Source: Marinomonas arctica (GTDB lineage: Bacteria; Pseudomonadota; Gammaproteobacteria; Pseudomonadales; Marinomonadaceae). From it: 61,581 nucleotides of DNA. The translations under genes were made by a program, and so were the position numbers. The stretch is from assembly GCF_003259225.1 (NCBI RefSeq), contig NZ_QHJF01000034.1:1-61581 (forward strand). The letters run 5' to 3'. Under the pieces are notes generated by a model. It ran no database searches and was not told the origin of the DNA. It saw only the letters and a list, made by a program, of their open reading frames with translations. This document shows, in pieces, positions 1-7,082 of the stretch (positions are counted from its first letter, which is position 1; each line of letters begins with the position of its first letter).

Positions 1-57
1 TGTCTATTTTACAACACGAATCGAGCAATGGCGTGGGTTTAAGGTATTTTTCTACAG

Positions 58-133
58 CCTGAACGCCTCAAACAGCGGCGCGCGTTAGCGCGTCCAGCCA
101 CGAAGTGGCGTTGCTGCTTTGACTCGTTAGGTG
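58..133 (-). other. attC recombination site of the tandem-repeat cassette
   Basis: Read on the minus strand, the site opens with ACCTAAC (fits RYYYAAC) just after the stop of the repeat-protein gene and closes with GGCGTTCAGG. The arms pair imperfectly (AACGcCTCAAA against the complement of TTTGActCGTT). This is the folded structure used by integron integrases. The closing core is slightly degenerate. Confidence 0.7.
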
Positions 134-135
134 AT

Positions 136-465
136 TTAACCACACACCCAAGTGCCATCTGGGTTTTGTTTAGCGCCTGAATAAGCGCCACCACATACCC
201 ATGTGCCGTCAGGGTTTTGTTTGGCACCTGAGTAATTACCGCCGCAGACCCAAGTACCATTAGGGTTTTGTTTGGCGCCTGAATAACCGCCGCCGCAAAC
301 CCAAGTACCATTAAGGTTTTGTTTAGCACCTGAATATGCGCCACCACATACCCAAGTACCATCTGGATTTTGCTTGGCACCTGAATAAGCGCTTCCACAG
401 ACCCATGTACCATTAGGGTTTTGTTTGGCACCCGAATAACCATAATATTGTCTTTCGTCTGACAT
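136..465 (-). CDS. Small protein made of six 17-residue tandem repeats (cassette gene)
   Basis: The 109-residue product has a nine-residue head (MSDERQYYG) followed by five full copies and one 15-residue copy of YSGAKQNPDGTWVCGGA. Variation is confined to D/N or L/N in the Asn-Pro-Asp/Asn segment and to the last residue (A, S, G or N). Each repeat has one Trp and one Cys, giving six of each at fixed spacing, which suggests a repeated fold or a metal or disulfide array. There is no signal peptide or membrane segment. It lies in an integron cassette between two attC sites. I do not recognise a function. Confidence 0.8.
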   Translation of the reverse strand: MSDERQYYGYSGAKQNPNGTWVCGSAYSGAKQNPDGTWVCGGAYSGAKQNLNGTWVCGGGYSGAKQNPNGTWVCGGNYSGAKQNPDGTWVCGGAYSGAKQNPDGTWVCG

Positions 466-483
466 TTATTATCTCCTTGTATT

Positions 484-547
484 CACCTAACGCCAAACTC
501 AGCGGGCGATTTTTGCGCAGCAAAAATTGATCTGCTGCAGTTTATTA
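484..547 (-). other. attC recombination site
   Basis: A short attC of about 64 bp follows the 548-1069 gene. On the minus strand it ends in GGCGTTAGGT, whose GTTAGGT matches the GTTRRRY core. The outer arms carry AAACT..AGC against GCTGCAGTTT, and there is an inner hairpin ATTTTTGC/GCAAAAAT. The start of the next cassette gene lies about 19 bp beyond the core. Confidence 0.75.
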
Positions 548-1069
548 TTAGCTTTGTAGTTCAGGCCAACCAGATCGTTCATCAAAACCGGTATTAGCCC
601 TAAGCTTAAATATTAAGTTCTTTGCAATATCAAAATCTTGGGAGCTCTGATGCTGATGCCCTTGCGCGTCGGCATATTCACTCTCACTCAAAGGCGTACC
701 ATATTTTCCAGCCCAGACAGTATAAATGCTTAAGCGTTGTAACAATTCCTTTTCTGTCTCATTTGTTTCTAAACCAATTAATCTAGCAAGATCGGGCAAC
801 TTATGATTTTTGCATCCGGGGAACGATTTCCTAGTATCGATTCTTCCCTCAACGATAATAAGTTTTCCTTGCGACGCAACGACGCCTTTAAAAGCATTTT
901 CAAGAGCAATGCCAAGCAGAAACATCGAACCTTTATGACACCCGACCGACGTCTCAACTTCAGAGTTCCTTAACGACATAGTACAAAATAATTCTTCGGC
1001 CGCAGCTAACATTTGCCTAGCCTGTGTAAACCAAAACTCAGCGTTTACGGTTTTAGTTTTAAAGTCCAA
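548..1069 (-). CDS. Cassette-encoded hypothetical protein, possibly HEPN-like
   Basis: The 173-residue soluble protein is mostly helical in character. A central FLLGIALENAFKG segment and a downstream HKLPDLARLIGL segment resemble the helical core of HEPN-type proteins, but I cannot show the catalytic R-x4-6-H motif, so this assignment is weak. The gene starts with ATG and ends at an attC site. It sits between the repeat-protein cassette and the GGCT-like cassette, all on the minus strand. HEPN proteins are often toxins or antitoxins, which is common cargo of cassette arrays; that link is inference. Confidence 0.65.
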   Translation of the reverse strand: MDFKTKTVNAEFWFTQARQMLAAAEELFCTMSLRNSEVETSVGCHKGSMFLLGIALENAFKGVVASQGKLIIVEGRIDTRKSFPGCKNHKLPDLARLIGLETNETEKELLQRLSIYTVWAGKYGTPLSESEYADAQGHQHQSSQDFDIAKNLIFKLRANTGFDERSGWPELQS

Positions 1070-1085
1070 AGCCTAATCCTGCCAA

Positions 1086-1165
1086 GCTAACGCCCGCAGC
1101 ACGCGTGGCTTTGTAGTGAAGGCGAAACCGCAACGTAAAAGCCGTCGCTGTGCCTGCGTTTGTTA
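1086..1165 (-). other. attC recombination site (VCR-like)
   Basis: On the minus strand the site begins GTTAACAAACGC, overlapping the stop codon of the GGCT-like gene, and ends GCGGGCGTTAGC. This is the TAACAAACGC...GCGGGCGTTA frame of Vibrio-type attC sites. It is closely similar along its length to the site at 4377-4456, which suggests the same integrase family recombined both. Confidence 0.85.
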
Positions 1166-1657
1166 ACTGTATATTGCACGTTCGCTTACATCTCTTTCCT
1201 TATTGGGATCTTCTCGACTGTCTGTGGCTGACAGGGCATCTAGGTACGCAGATGGAACTCCCGTTTCTTTCGCACCATTTATGACGTGAAGTAAATACCA
1301 AGAATAAGGCAGCAAAGACGGATCTGTTTTCGTTGCATAGTAGGTAACAGCTTCATGGGTGTTCCCTTGGGAATCACTTACTGTAATCCTCTTATCCTCA
1401 TAGCCGTAGCCCAGCCCCTCAGCTCTGTCTAGTATGCTTTTCTCGTCATTTGAGATTTCGAACAGTGCGCCAATTACGTAGTCATCAGGATTTCCGGTAA
1501 ATAACGCATCGCATTTTCCAGAACCATCTTTCTTGCTCACCTTGTGAAAACGAAGAGCATGATCGACAAGAGTAAACACCCCTATTCGCTCAGCACTTGG
1601 AACCCTCGCCTTCAACCTTGGGAGCGACATATTTGATCCATAAGCAAAATACTTCAC
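1163..1657 (-). CDS. Gamma-glutamylcyclotransferase (AIG2/GGCT-like) family protein
   Basis: The 164-residue protein begins MKYFAYGSNMS, the YGSN substrate-binding loop of the gamma-glutamylcyclotransferase fold. The GALFEIS segment and a Glu in the LDRAEGLGYGYE segment match the family core and its catalytic acid. Members release 5-oxoproline from gamma-glutamyl amines or peptides; the true substrate here cannot be told. The stop codon overlaps the R'' end of an attC, so this is an integron cassette. GGCT-like genes recur in chromosomal integron arrays. Confidence 0.85.
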   Translation of the reverse strand: MKYFAYGSNMSLPRLKARVPSAERIGVFTLVDHALRFHKVSKKDGSGKCDALFTGNPDDYVIGALFEISNDEKSILDRAEGLGYGYEDKRITVSDSQGNTHEAVTYYATKTDPSLLPYSWYLLHVINGAKETGVPSAYLDALSATDSREDPNKERDVSERAIYS

Positions 1658-1670
1658 GCTGCCTCCATAC

Positions 1671-1740
1671 AGTTAACGCCCGCATTTGCAGCTGGTTTGA
1701 AGCGCAGCGGAAAACCAGTCCGTCAACATGCGCTTGTTAT
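1671..1740 (-). other. attC recombination site (VCR-like)
   Basis: On the minus strand it begins TAACAAGCGC at the stop of the nuclease-like gene and ends GCGGGCGTTAACT (core GTTAACT). The arms include GACTGGTTTTCC and a matching AAACCAG segment. It lies 14 bp before the start of the next cassette gene. Confidence 0.85.
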
Positions 1741-3041
1741 GACTTCTTTCCATCTAAACTGTTTTCTGTTTGTTTTGGCATAAACATCCGTTTTGGTGTC
1801 TCCTCGAAAAACTTAATATTAAATGACGAATAACCTCCCGCAGGACGAATTCTAACCCAGGGGTCTTTCAGTTCATCCTCACTAAAAACGACTGGTATTT
1901 CTGGGTCGAACTCAGTTAGATCTATTTCTATATCACTGGGACAAAGCTCTTTAATCTTATAGCCGTTGGAATAGATGTGAATAGCCTTAATTTTTTCTGC
2001 TAAAGATTTATTGCAAAACGGTAATAGCATTGCCTCATCAATATCTCTAAGCGTAAGGCCGTCAGGATTTCTAATTAAGCTGTCCTTGCTATATTGAATA
2101 GGAATAAACTCTACATGATCCATTCCTATGCTAGAAGACGAACCCACTTTAGTATATTTCTCTTCTTCGAAGTCCTGATCTTCGTCTTCAATATCTATAA
2201 TTTGCTCCCATTGCCCACCACCAACACCATATTTAATACCACTTTTTTGCTCAGTGAAATCCGCTGCAATATCTTCCCTCATTCGATTTGATCTATCTGT
2301 GCGGCCAAATAGTATTGAAAGGATCTTGTTTTTTGGTTCTTTTAAGTATAGGGAGCAAAAGAGTCTAAAATGCCCGATCTCTTCAGCAGTATACTCTTGG
2401 TTAAGCTCTATAGACAAAGTCAAATGAGATAAAGTACTTGAAGCTTCTTGGAAGAACAAAATTCGATTCAATGTATTTTCAACTCTTTGAAATCCAGTTG
2501 ATATAACAGATTGAATATCATCGCCCCACTTGGCAAAAAAGCTTGACTGCTCTTCCTCGGACAAGGGAATATTTAAATGCTGAAACCTAATTGAAAACCC
2601 GTCTGGGGTATCAAGGGATATTCTTATTCTTTCCCTATCCATAATTTCACAATGAATCATTCCACGCGCCTTGGCTTTATCTATAAGCTGATTTTTTTCG
2701 CCTATTGTTAGATTTATGTTTGTAAAAAATACAAATGCCTCTGGCTTTTTATCAGCAGACAAAGCGCTGTTTAAGTCTTCCTTAAATTTTTCAGTAATGG
2801 TTTTCTTCTGCTCCGTAGAATCATTTGCTTGATTCACAAATCCCACAGCGCCAAATGCAATAAGATCGTTGCGATAGATAGCTTCTATATCACGACCATC
2901 GTCGCGTCCACCACGGGGATGTCTTGGGCGAACATCAGAAAATCTCTTATCTAATGCAAGAACTGAACGACACAATTGTTCTCGACTTAGCTGATTTGTA
3001 TCTAAATAGCTCTTTATTCTTTGATCAGTCTCGTAGCTCAA
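1737..3041 (-). CDS. Restriction-endonuclease-like N-terminal domain protein, cassette gene
   Basis: The 434-residue protein has a GGRDDGRDIE motif near residues 44-53 followed by a strand ending GAVGFVNQ. This resembles the GGxDxGxD...Q-x-K core of Mrr-like PD-(D/E)xK nucleases, but the usual Lys appears to be Asn, so it may be divergent or inactive. A helical linker (about 150-205) leads to a C-terminal half I do not recognise. The start is a TTG preceded by AAGGA at good spacing. The gene lies in an integron cassette with attC immediately after the stop. A defence or DNA-processing role is inference from the domain and the setting. Confidence 0.7.
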   Translation of the reverse strand: MSYETDQRIKSYLDTNQLSREQLCRSVLALDKRFSDVRPRHPRGGRDDGRDIEAIYRNDLIAFGAVGFVNQANDSTEQKKTITEKFKEDLNSALSADKKPEAFVFFTNINLTIGEKNQLIDKAKARGMIHCEIMDRERIRISLDTPDGFSIRFQHLNIPLSEEEQSSFFAKWGDDIQSVISTGFQRVENTLNRILFFQEASSTLSHLTLSIELNQEYTAEEIGHFRLFCSLYLKEPKNKILSILFGRTDRSNRMREDIAADFTEQKSGIKYGVGGGQWEQIIDIEDEDQDFEEEKYTKVGSSSSIGMDHVEFIPIQYSKDSLIRNPDGLTLRDIDEAMLLPFCNKSLAEKIKAIHIYSNGYKIKELCPSDIEIDLTEFDPEIPVVFSEDELKDPWVRIRPAGGYSSFNIKFFEETPKRMFMPKQTENSLDGKKS

Positions 3042-3064
3042 AAGATATTCCTTGCCTTTTTAGT

Positions 3065-3113
3065 CATAACGCCAAAATCAGCAGCGAATTTACGAGTCTG
3101 CTGCATTTTCTTG
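3065..3113 (-). other. attC recombination site (short)
   Basis: On the minus strand the site overlaps the 3' end of the PIN-like gene and ends GGCGTTATGAC. The arms AAAATcAGCAG and CTGCTgcATTTT pair with one bulge, as in the site at 484-547. It is shorter than the other sites, so its boundary is approximate. Confidence 0.65.
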
Positions 3114-4361
3114 TTCAATGTATTTCATGTGCCGAGCAAGCTCATGTTCAAGCTGCATCGTGTGTTGCTGCAATTCTTGATATCTTTGCTTTGATTCTTC
3201 AAGCCTGCTTCTTACTAAGTGGTAATTTTCAGATATGTCTGAATAGTGGCGCATGAAAGGCTCCATATCTACCTCATGGTCACCTTCTGGATAACTTTCC
3301 CTGTACTTTCTCATCTCCACTCTTTCGGCTTCGAGCATATGGCGCTTTTCCTGCAATGAAACCATCTCACTTTCATGCTTCATCATTTGACGACGAGTAT
3401 GTTCGAGTTCTTGCATCATATGATTGATTTGTGATTTTTGCCGATTGAGCAACTCATATTCCTGCTTTTTCCGAAAGGCCATTTTATCTCGGCGTCTTAC
3501 TTCTCTAATTTCTTCCAGAATTTCTGGGCTGACCTGTTCACCAAGATTTTCTCTTGCCAACTCAAGAAACCGATCAGCTTGGTACATATGAAATGTGTTA
3601 TTGGCGTTATCTTTAAACTCCTTTACTAGCTCAGGGCGTGGCCCAACTGTTTTTCCTTTGAATTTTTCCCACCAATCTTCTTTCTTGTCATCTGTAACAA
3701 GAACTATACCTTTGTCCACTTCAATGGATCGCTCTAAAACCTGTTTCCAGACTATTAAATCCCCAAACTCTCGACACTTTTCCGCAAATATTTCCGTATC
3801 TTTCGATTTTGATCCATCCTTAAAACCTGGGGGAATTTTCTGCTTGTAGCGGTGTTCGCCTTCAATAATTAGTTGCTCTAATTTTTCTTTTTTGAAAGGT
3901 TGTCCGACTCTATTTTCGAATATTTTTGCAATTGAGTCTTTTATCTCATCATTCGATATTCGTCGAGTATGAACTTCTTTATTCTGCGACAGCTCCTCGC
4001 ACAACATATTAAAAATCGCATCGACTTTAAGCATTGTTTTTTCGCTTACAAAGGGATGTTGCCTTGCATTATCTAAATCGCTTTTTAAGCTGCCAATTGA
4101 TTTAATTGTTGAATCATATGACTGTTCTTGCTGTCCAATTACAGTTAGTCGGTTGTTTAAATACTCTTCCGCGGCTCTATGTGGCAACCACACCCTATCT
4201 TTTATTCTATCTAGCAAGCGTAAAAACTCATTTCGAGTAGTATCTGAATACCGGTATAAATTGAGCAATATGTTTGCATCAAACACGAAAATACATGAGT
4301 CCCATACATCCCTTAGATTTTCTTGAGATTCCTTAAAGTGTCCCGGAAATAATTCTTTCAT
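3090..4361 (-). CDS. PIN-like domain (DUF4935/PIN_8) protein with C-terminal coiled coil
   Basis: The start was placed at an internal ATG (MKELFPGHF) with AGGAG just upstream, giving 423 residues. An N-terminal FVFDANILLNLYRYS segment supplies the first acidic residue of a PIN nuclease. WLPHRAAEEYLNNR follows, and GDLIVWKQVL plus GIVLVTDDKKEDWW supply later acidic residues; this order is typical of DUF4935. Residues from about 290 on are rich in Glu, Gln, Arg and Met and look like a long coiled coil. PIN_8 proteins are metal-dependent RNases known from phage-defence and DNA-repair settings. The gene is an integron cassette and its stop lies inside an attC. Confidence 0.8.
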   Translation of the reverse strand: MKELFPGHFKESQENLRDVWDSCIFVFDANILLNLYRYSDTTRNEFLRLLDRIKDRVWLPHRAAEEYLNNRLTVIGQQEQSYDSTIKSIGSLKSDLDNARQHPFVSEKTMLKVDAIFNMLCEELSQNKEVHTRRISNDEIKDSIAKIFENRVGQPFKKEKLEQLIIEGEHRYKQKIPPGFKDGSKSKDTEIFAEKCREFGDLIVWKQVLERSIEVDKGIVLVTDDKKEDWWEKFKGKTVGPRPELVKEFKDNANNTFHMYQADRFLELARENLGEQVSPEILEEIREVRRRDKMAFRKKQEYELLNRQKSQINHMMQELEHTRRQMMKHESEMVSLQEKRHMLEAERVEMRKYRESYPEGDHEVDMEPFMRHYSDISENYHLVRSRLEESKQRYQELQQHTMQLEHELARHMKYIEQENAADS

Positions 4362-4376
4362 CGATACTCCTACATT

Positions 4377-4456
4377 GAACGCCCGCAGCACGCGCGGCTT
4401 TGTAGTGAAGGCGCAGCCGAAGCGAAAAAGCTGTCGCAGTGACTGCGATTGTTATA
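4377..4456 (-). other. attC recombination site (VCR-like)
   Basis: On the minus strand it runs from TATAACAATCGC to GCGGGCGTTCAA. Its inner half closely resembles the site at 1086-1165 (shared CACTACAAAGCC and GCGTGCTGCGGGCGTT segments). It separates the Ntn-hydrolase cassette from the PIN-like cassette. Confidence 0.8.
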
Positions 4457-4463
4457 TTCGGTT

Positions 4464-5330
4464 CTAATCATTTGATGACTTTCCAGCGTAATGGTCACTG
4501 ATTGCCTTATTTATTGTGCACTGATCTATTTGACGATCTTGAATAAATGAGTAACGAACGTGTATTCCGAGATTATGAAGAAATTTATAGGTTTGGTTTA
4601 AATCAACACCCCGTATTAGGTATTCATTAACAAGTGTTGACCCGACCATTTTTTGCACTATTCGTCCCGAAACTTTGAAGACCCCATCCTGCAGTGCACC
4701 GTATTGAATAACTCCACCAACCGTTTTAGCACTTTCATTAGCTATAACTTCTTCAATAAGCGAAATGTACTCATTGGAAGGCTTACCATTTATCTTATCT
4801 TCTACATACCTTCGACCATCGCCTAGAATTTCTATTTGGCCATCTTGATCAAGTACAGAGTTATAATTTACTTCTATACCATCTTCCCCTGAAGACAAAG
4901 AGAACTTTGCAGCCTTAATCAATTTCGAATCTGGGCATACACCTGTGAGCACAAACTCTACTATCCCCTTCTCAGCAGTTTGGAAACAAAGTTCTTTAGA
5001 TATATGTGTAGAAAAATGCTCAATGGCTTGGCAAATTGTATCGAATGATACCGAATGCTCCCCAATAGGCTGAATATTTGACATAAAATCAGATACTAAC
5101 TCTTTCGTTAGATATGCATTCAATGTGCTCCCCGCATAGATAAAACCATATGCTGATGAGAACATTAATTCACTATTGCCGGTATTCGTATCAGCTGCAG
5201 AAATAACGCTAATAGGTACCGTAACTATTTTTATCCCACGATCAAAACATTTAGTCTCGGAGAGAGTAATTCTGGAGTCAGAAAGGGCTTTGATTGTGCC
5301 ATTTTCACGCCAAACGATGGCAAGGGTCAT
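4464..5330 (-). CDS. Proteasome-beta/HslV-like Ntn hydrolase, cassette gene
   Basis: The start was placed at the ATG of MTLAIVWREN, where GGAG lies 9 nt upstream, giving 288 residues. Removing Met leaves Thr1. Counting from it, SDSR places an Asp at 17 and RGIKI a Lys at 33, exactly the Thr1-Asp17-Lys33 catalytic set of proteasome beta subunits, HslV and Anbu. A YAGSTLNAYLTKEL segment matches the FAGGTADAF region of HslV. The protein is about 100 residues longer than HslV, with an unrecognised C-terminal part. No HslU-like ATPase is nearby. It is the most upstream cassette seen. A peptidase or amidase function is inferred from the triad. Confidence 0.8.
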   Translation of the reverse strand: MTLAIVWRENGTIKALSDSRITLSETKCFDRGIKIVTVPISVISAADTNTGNSELMFSSAYGFIYAGSTLNAYLTKELVSDFMSNIQPIGEHSVSFDTICQAIEHFSTHISKELCFQTAEKGIVEFVLTGVCPDSKLIKAAKFSLSSGEDGIEVNYNSVLDQDGQIEILGDGRRYVEDKINGKPSNEYISLIEEVIANESAKTVGGVIQYGALQDGVFKVSGRIVQKMVGSTLVNEYLIRGVDLNQTYKFLHNLGIHVRYSFIQDRQIDQCTINKAISDHYAGKSSND

Positions 5331-5785
5331 GTATAAATTCTCCGAAGAATATAACATTTTAATAGTGCGCATGCTCGTTTAGACAATTTCAAAACTGTCC
5401 AAAAAACCTTATAAACAATTGAATAATAAAAGTTTTATAAAGCTATTCACAATAGTGAAAACTGGAAAAACGAGCATGCGTGTTATTCTTTTCATCCACA
5501 GCGCGTTATTTCTGCTCTGCGGATTCTTATTCGTTGATACTAAAAGACTTTCTAACCATCCACCAGTAAAAACTCGCAATTTTTTGATTATTTTTCTGAC
5601 AAAACGAGCGTAAAATCCGCATAATGAAAAATAAACTGTATATAATCAGCTGATTGTCGGCCTAAAGGCTCGACCTACACGTGAAAGCTTCGATTTCGCG
5701 GCACATTACGCTCCACTTATGATGCCCTACGGGTGGGTTGGGATGCGAAGTTGTTTGCTTATGTTTCATTTTCTGTCAATTCAAG
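5331..5785. other. Intergenic region right of the cassette array, with a long inverted repeat
   Basis: No integrase or convincing gene is present. A perfect 13-bp inverted repeat (CGCATGCTCGTTT at about 5368-5380 and its complement at about 5470-5482) flanks about 90 bp that itself holds smaller hairpins. It may be a degenerate attC, a small mobile repeat or a regulatory structure. Around 5655-5750 is a GC-richer block with repeat-like character. Confidence 0.5.
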
Positions 5786-6058
5786 CTATCGCTCACTTCG
5801 CCAGACGCGTATGAGCACAATCTCTTTAGCTTGTCTGAGGTAGACAACCCGAAATGACGCGTGTATCAGTTCGCGAATATGATCCATGTTGAATTCAGGA
5901 ACAATTCGGCCCGCATCGGGGTGAGTTTGAAGCATGCCGCAATGCTTCAAGATAGCAGTTACGAAGTCCTCACCGATATGTGGCACACCCTCCTCTCTGT
6001 AATACACCTGAATAGCCTGTAAATCTTCAAGAGCAGACTGTGCAATGCGTATTTCCAT
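5786..6058 (-). CDS. RelE/ParE-family toxin
   Basis: The 90-residue protein has the ParE layout: N-terminal IAQSALEDLQAIQVYYRE, a central THPDAGRIVPE turn, IRELIHASFRVVYLR and a terminal VLIRVWRSER strand. Such toxins inhibit gyrase (ParE) or cut mRNA on the ribosome (RelE); sequence alone does not separate them here. Its ATG directly follows the stop of the upstream Phd-type antitoxin gene with no gap, the usual translationally coupled antitoxin-toxin order. It lies just outside the cassette array and has no attC. Confidence 0.88.
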   Translation of the reverse strand: MEIRIAQSALEDLQAIQVYYREEGVPHIGEDFVTAILKHCGMLQTHPDAGRIVPEFNMDHIRELIHASFRVVYLRQAKEIVLIRVWRSER

Positions 6059-6328
6059 TTACTTGATACCCAAGGTTTTCTTGGCGTCCTCCAAGGATAC
6101 TGTGTTGCCTTCGCGAACATCCATAAGTCCTTTTGCTACCGCTTTTACAAACTGCAGTTCCTCTGCGGTTTTCTCATAATCTTCAAGCCCCTGAACAACC
6201 GCTACGCCACGGCCACGACTGGTAAGCAGAATTGGGCGATGCGTTTCCTGCGTTCGACCAACTATCTTTCCGGGATTGATTTTAAGGTCTGATAGAGGAA
6301 TGACATCCTCGGAAAATTTAATCTGCAT
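6059..6328 (-). CDS. Phd/YefM-family antitoxin
   Basis: The 89-residue protein begins MQIKFSEDVIPLSDLKINPGKIV and contains RPILLTSRGRGVAVVQGLEDYE, the strand-turn-strand of the Phd/YefM fold. A charged helical tail (LMDVREGNTVSLEDAKKTLGIK) would bind and mask the toxin. It is the first gene of the pair and should autoregulate it by binding the promoter upstream of 6328, as the family does. Confidence 0.88.
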   Translation of the reverse strand: MQIKFSEDVIPLSDLKINPGKIVGRTQETHRPILLTSRGRGVAVVQGLEDYEKTAEELQFVKAVAKGLMDVREGNTVSLEDAKKTLGIK

Positions 6329-6416
6329 AGTGGCTACCTAGTGGGCAATTAAGTGCTATTAGTAGCACCCGTTAACAGGTGCGGTCAAGGAGCATAATGC
6401 TCGCGGAAGTCGGGTC

Positions 6417-6478
6417 AAAGCCCTTTTCCATAAAGGCTTGTTGTTTCTGATAGTACGTTGGAGGAAAAGGGGCTCGAC
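6417..6478 (-). terminator. Possible terminator hairpin after the ribbon-helix-helix gene
   Basis: The arms AAGCCCTTTTCC and GGAAAAGGGGCT pair with one bulge across a loop of about 35 nt, just downstream of the 6512-6745 gene. There is no strong T run, so the role is uncertain. Confidence 0.35.
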
Positions 6479-6511
6479 ACTTTGGGTTATTGAAGCATTT
6501 TGATACAGATT

Positions 6512-6745
6512 TTATATTTTGCCATCAATTTTTAATTCACTCAGAAAGTCTTCATAAGACATTTCTGGCTCATCTGAACGCTCTGATATGGCTATAAGGT
6601 CTTCTTGATCTTCTCTCATCAGCAAGCGTACCGCTTCATCAATTAGTTCTGAAATAGAAACATCGGATGATGCCGCTCGCATTTTTAGCGCTTTGAGGGT
6701 ATCTGGTTCAAAATAAACGGTTGAACGCTTTGATAAATTACTCAT
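6512..6745 (-). CDS. Ribbon-helix-helix (CopG-like) protein without a partner toxin
   Basis: The 77-residue protein has an RHH DNA-binding domain: the strand RSTVYFEPDTLKALKMRAASS followed by VSISELIDEAVRLLM. A short acidic tail (SYEDFLSELKIDGKI) resembles the toxin-binding end of RelB/CopG antitoxins. The usual downstream toxin gene is absent: the 180 bp to its left hold only a hairpin and then the Phd/ParE operon. It may be an orphan antitoxin or a solitary repressor. Confidence 0.8.
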   Translation of the reverse strand: MSNLSKRSTVYFEPDTLKALKMRAASSDVSISELIDEAVRLLMREDQEDLIAISERSDEPEMSYEDFLSELKIDGKI

Positions 6746-7082
6746 GTTATGCCTCGACGATTCCTTTGTAGCCTTTACATTGTAGCGTTATAACGTAAAA
6801 GCACCAAAGTAATAACCCCTCCCTCGCCCTCCCCTTGGAAGACATAAGGGGAGGGAAAAATTACGTTGTCGGGCTAACGCCGCGACTTACAAAAAAGTTA
6901 AATCAACAACTTACAAGGTTGATGCGGAGCAAGGCCAACGCCAAGAACGAGGTCAAAAGACTTTAACCACCGCTAAACAAGCTAGAATTGAAAAATGACA
7001 TTCCTACGAGGTAGGCGGTAGTTTCGAGGAAGGAATGTCATTTGTTTCAATTCACCCCCAAAAGCTCATTTTAATCTGCTAA
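6746..7082. other. Intergenic region with xdh terminator and pyrimidine-rich tract
   Basis: No gene is seen. Features are a short C-rich block and its partial complement (about 6815-6860, CCCTCCC and GGGAGGG arms) and, at 6993-7043, the terminator of the xdh operon listed separately. Confidence 0.5.
6993..7043 (-). terminator. Terminator of the xdhABC operon
   Basis: The perfect 13-bp arms AAATGACATTCCT and AGGAATGTCATTT enclose a structured 25-nt loop. On the minus strand the second arm runs into five T residues. It lies 40 bp past the xdhC stop. Confidence 0.75.

Noticed and set aside
39..443. 134-codon minus-strand frame over the first cassette
   Set aside because: It is a shifted reading of the tandem-repeat gene; repeats make every frame look periodic. 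The 136-465 frame has the start, length and attC spacing of a cassette gene.
5419..5613. 64-codon plus-strand frame beside the cassette array
   Set aside because: It crosses the inverted repeat, has no ribosome-binding site and no family resemblance; it is not an integrase.
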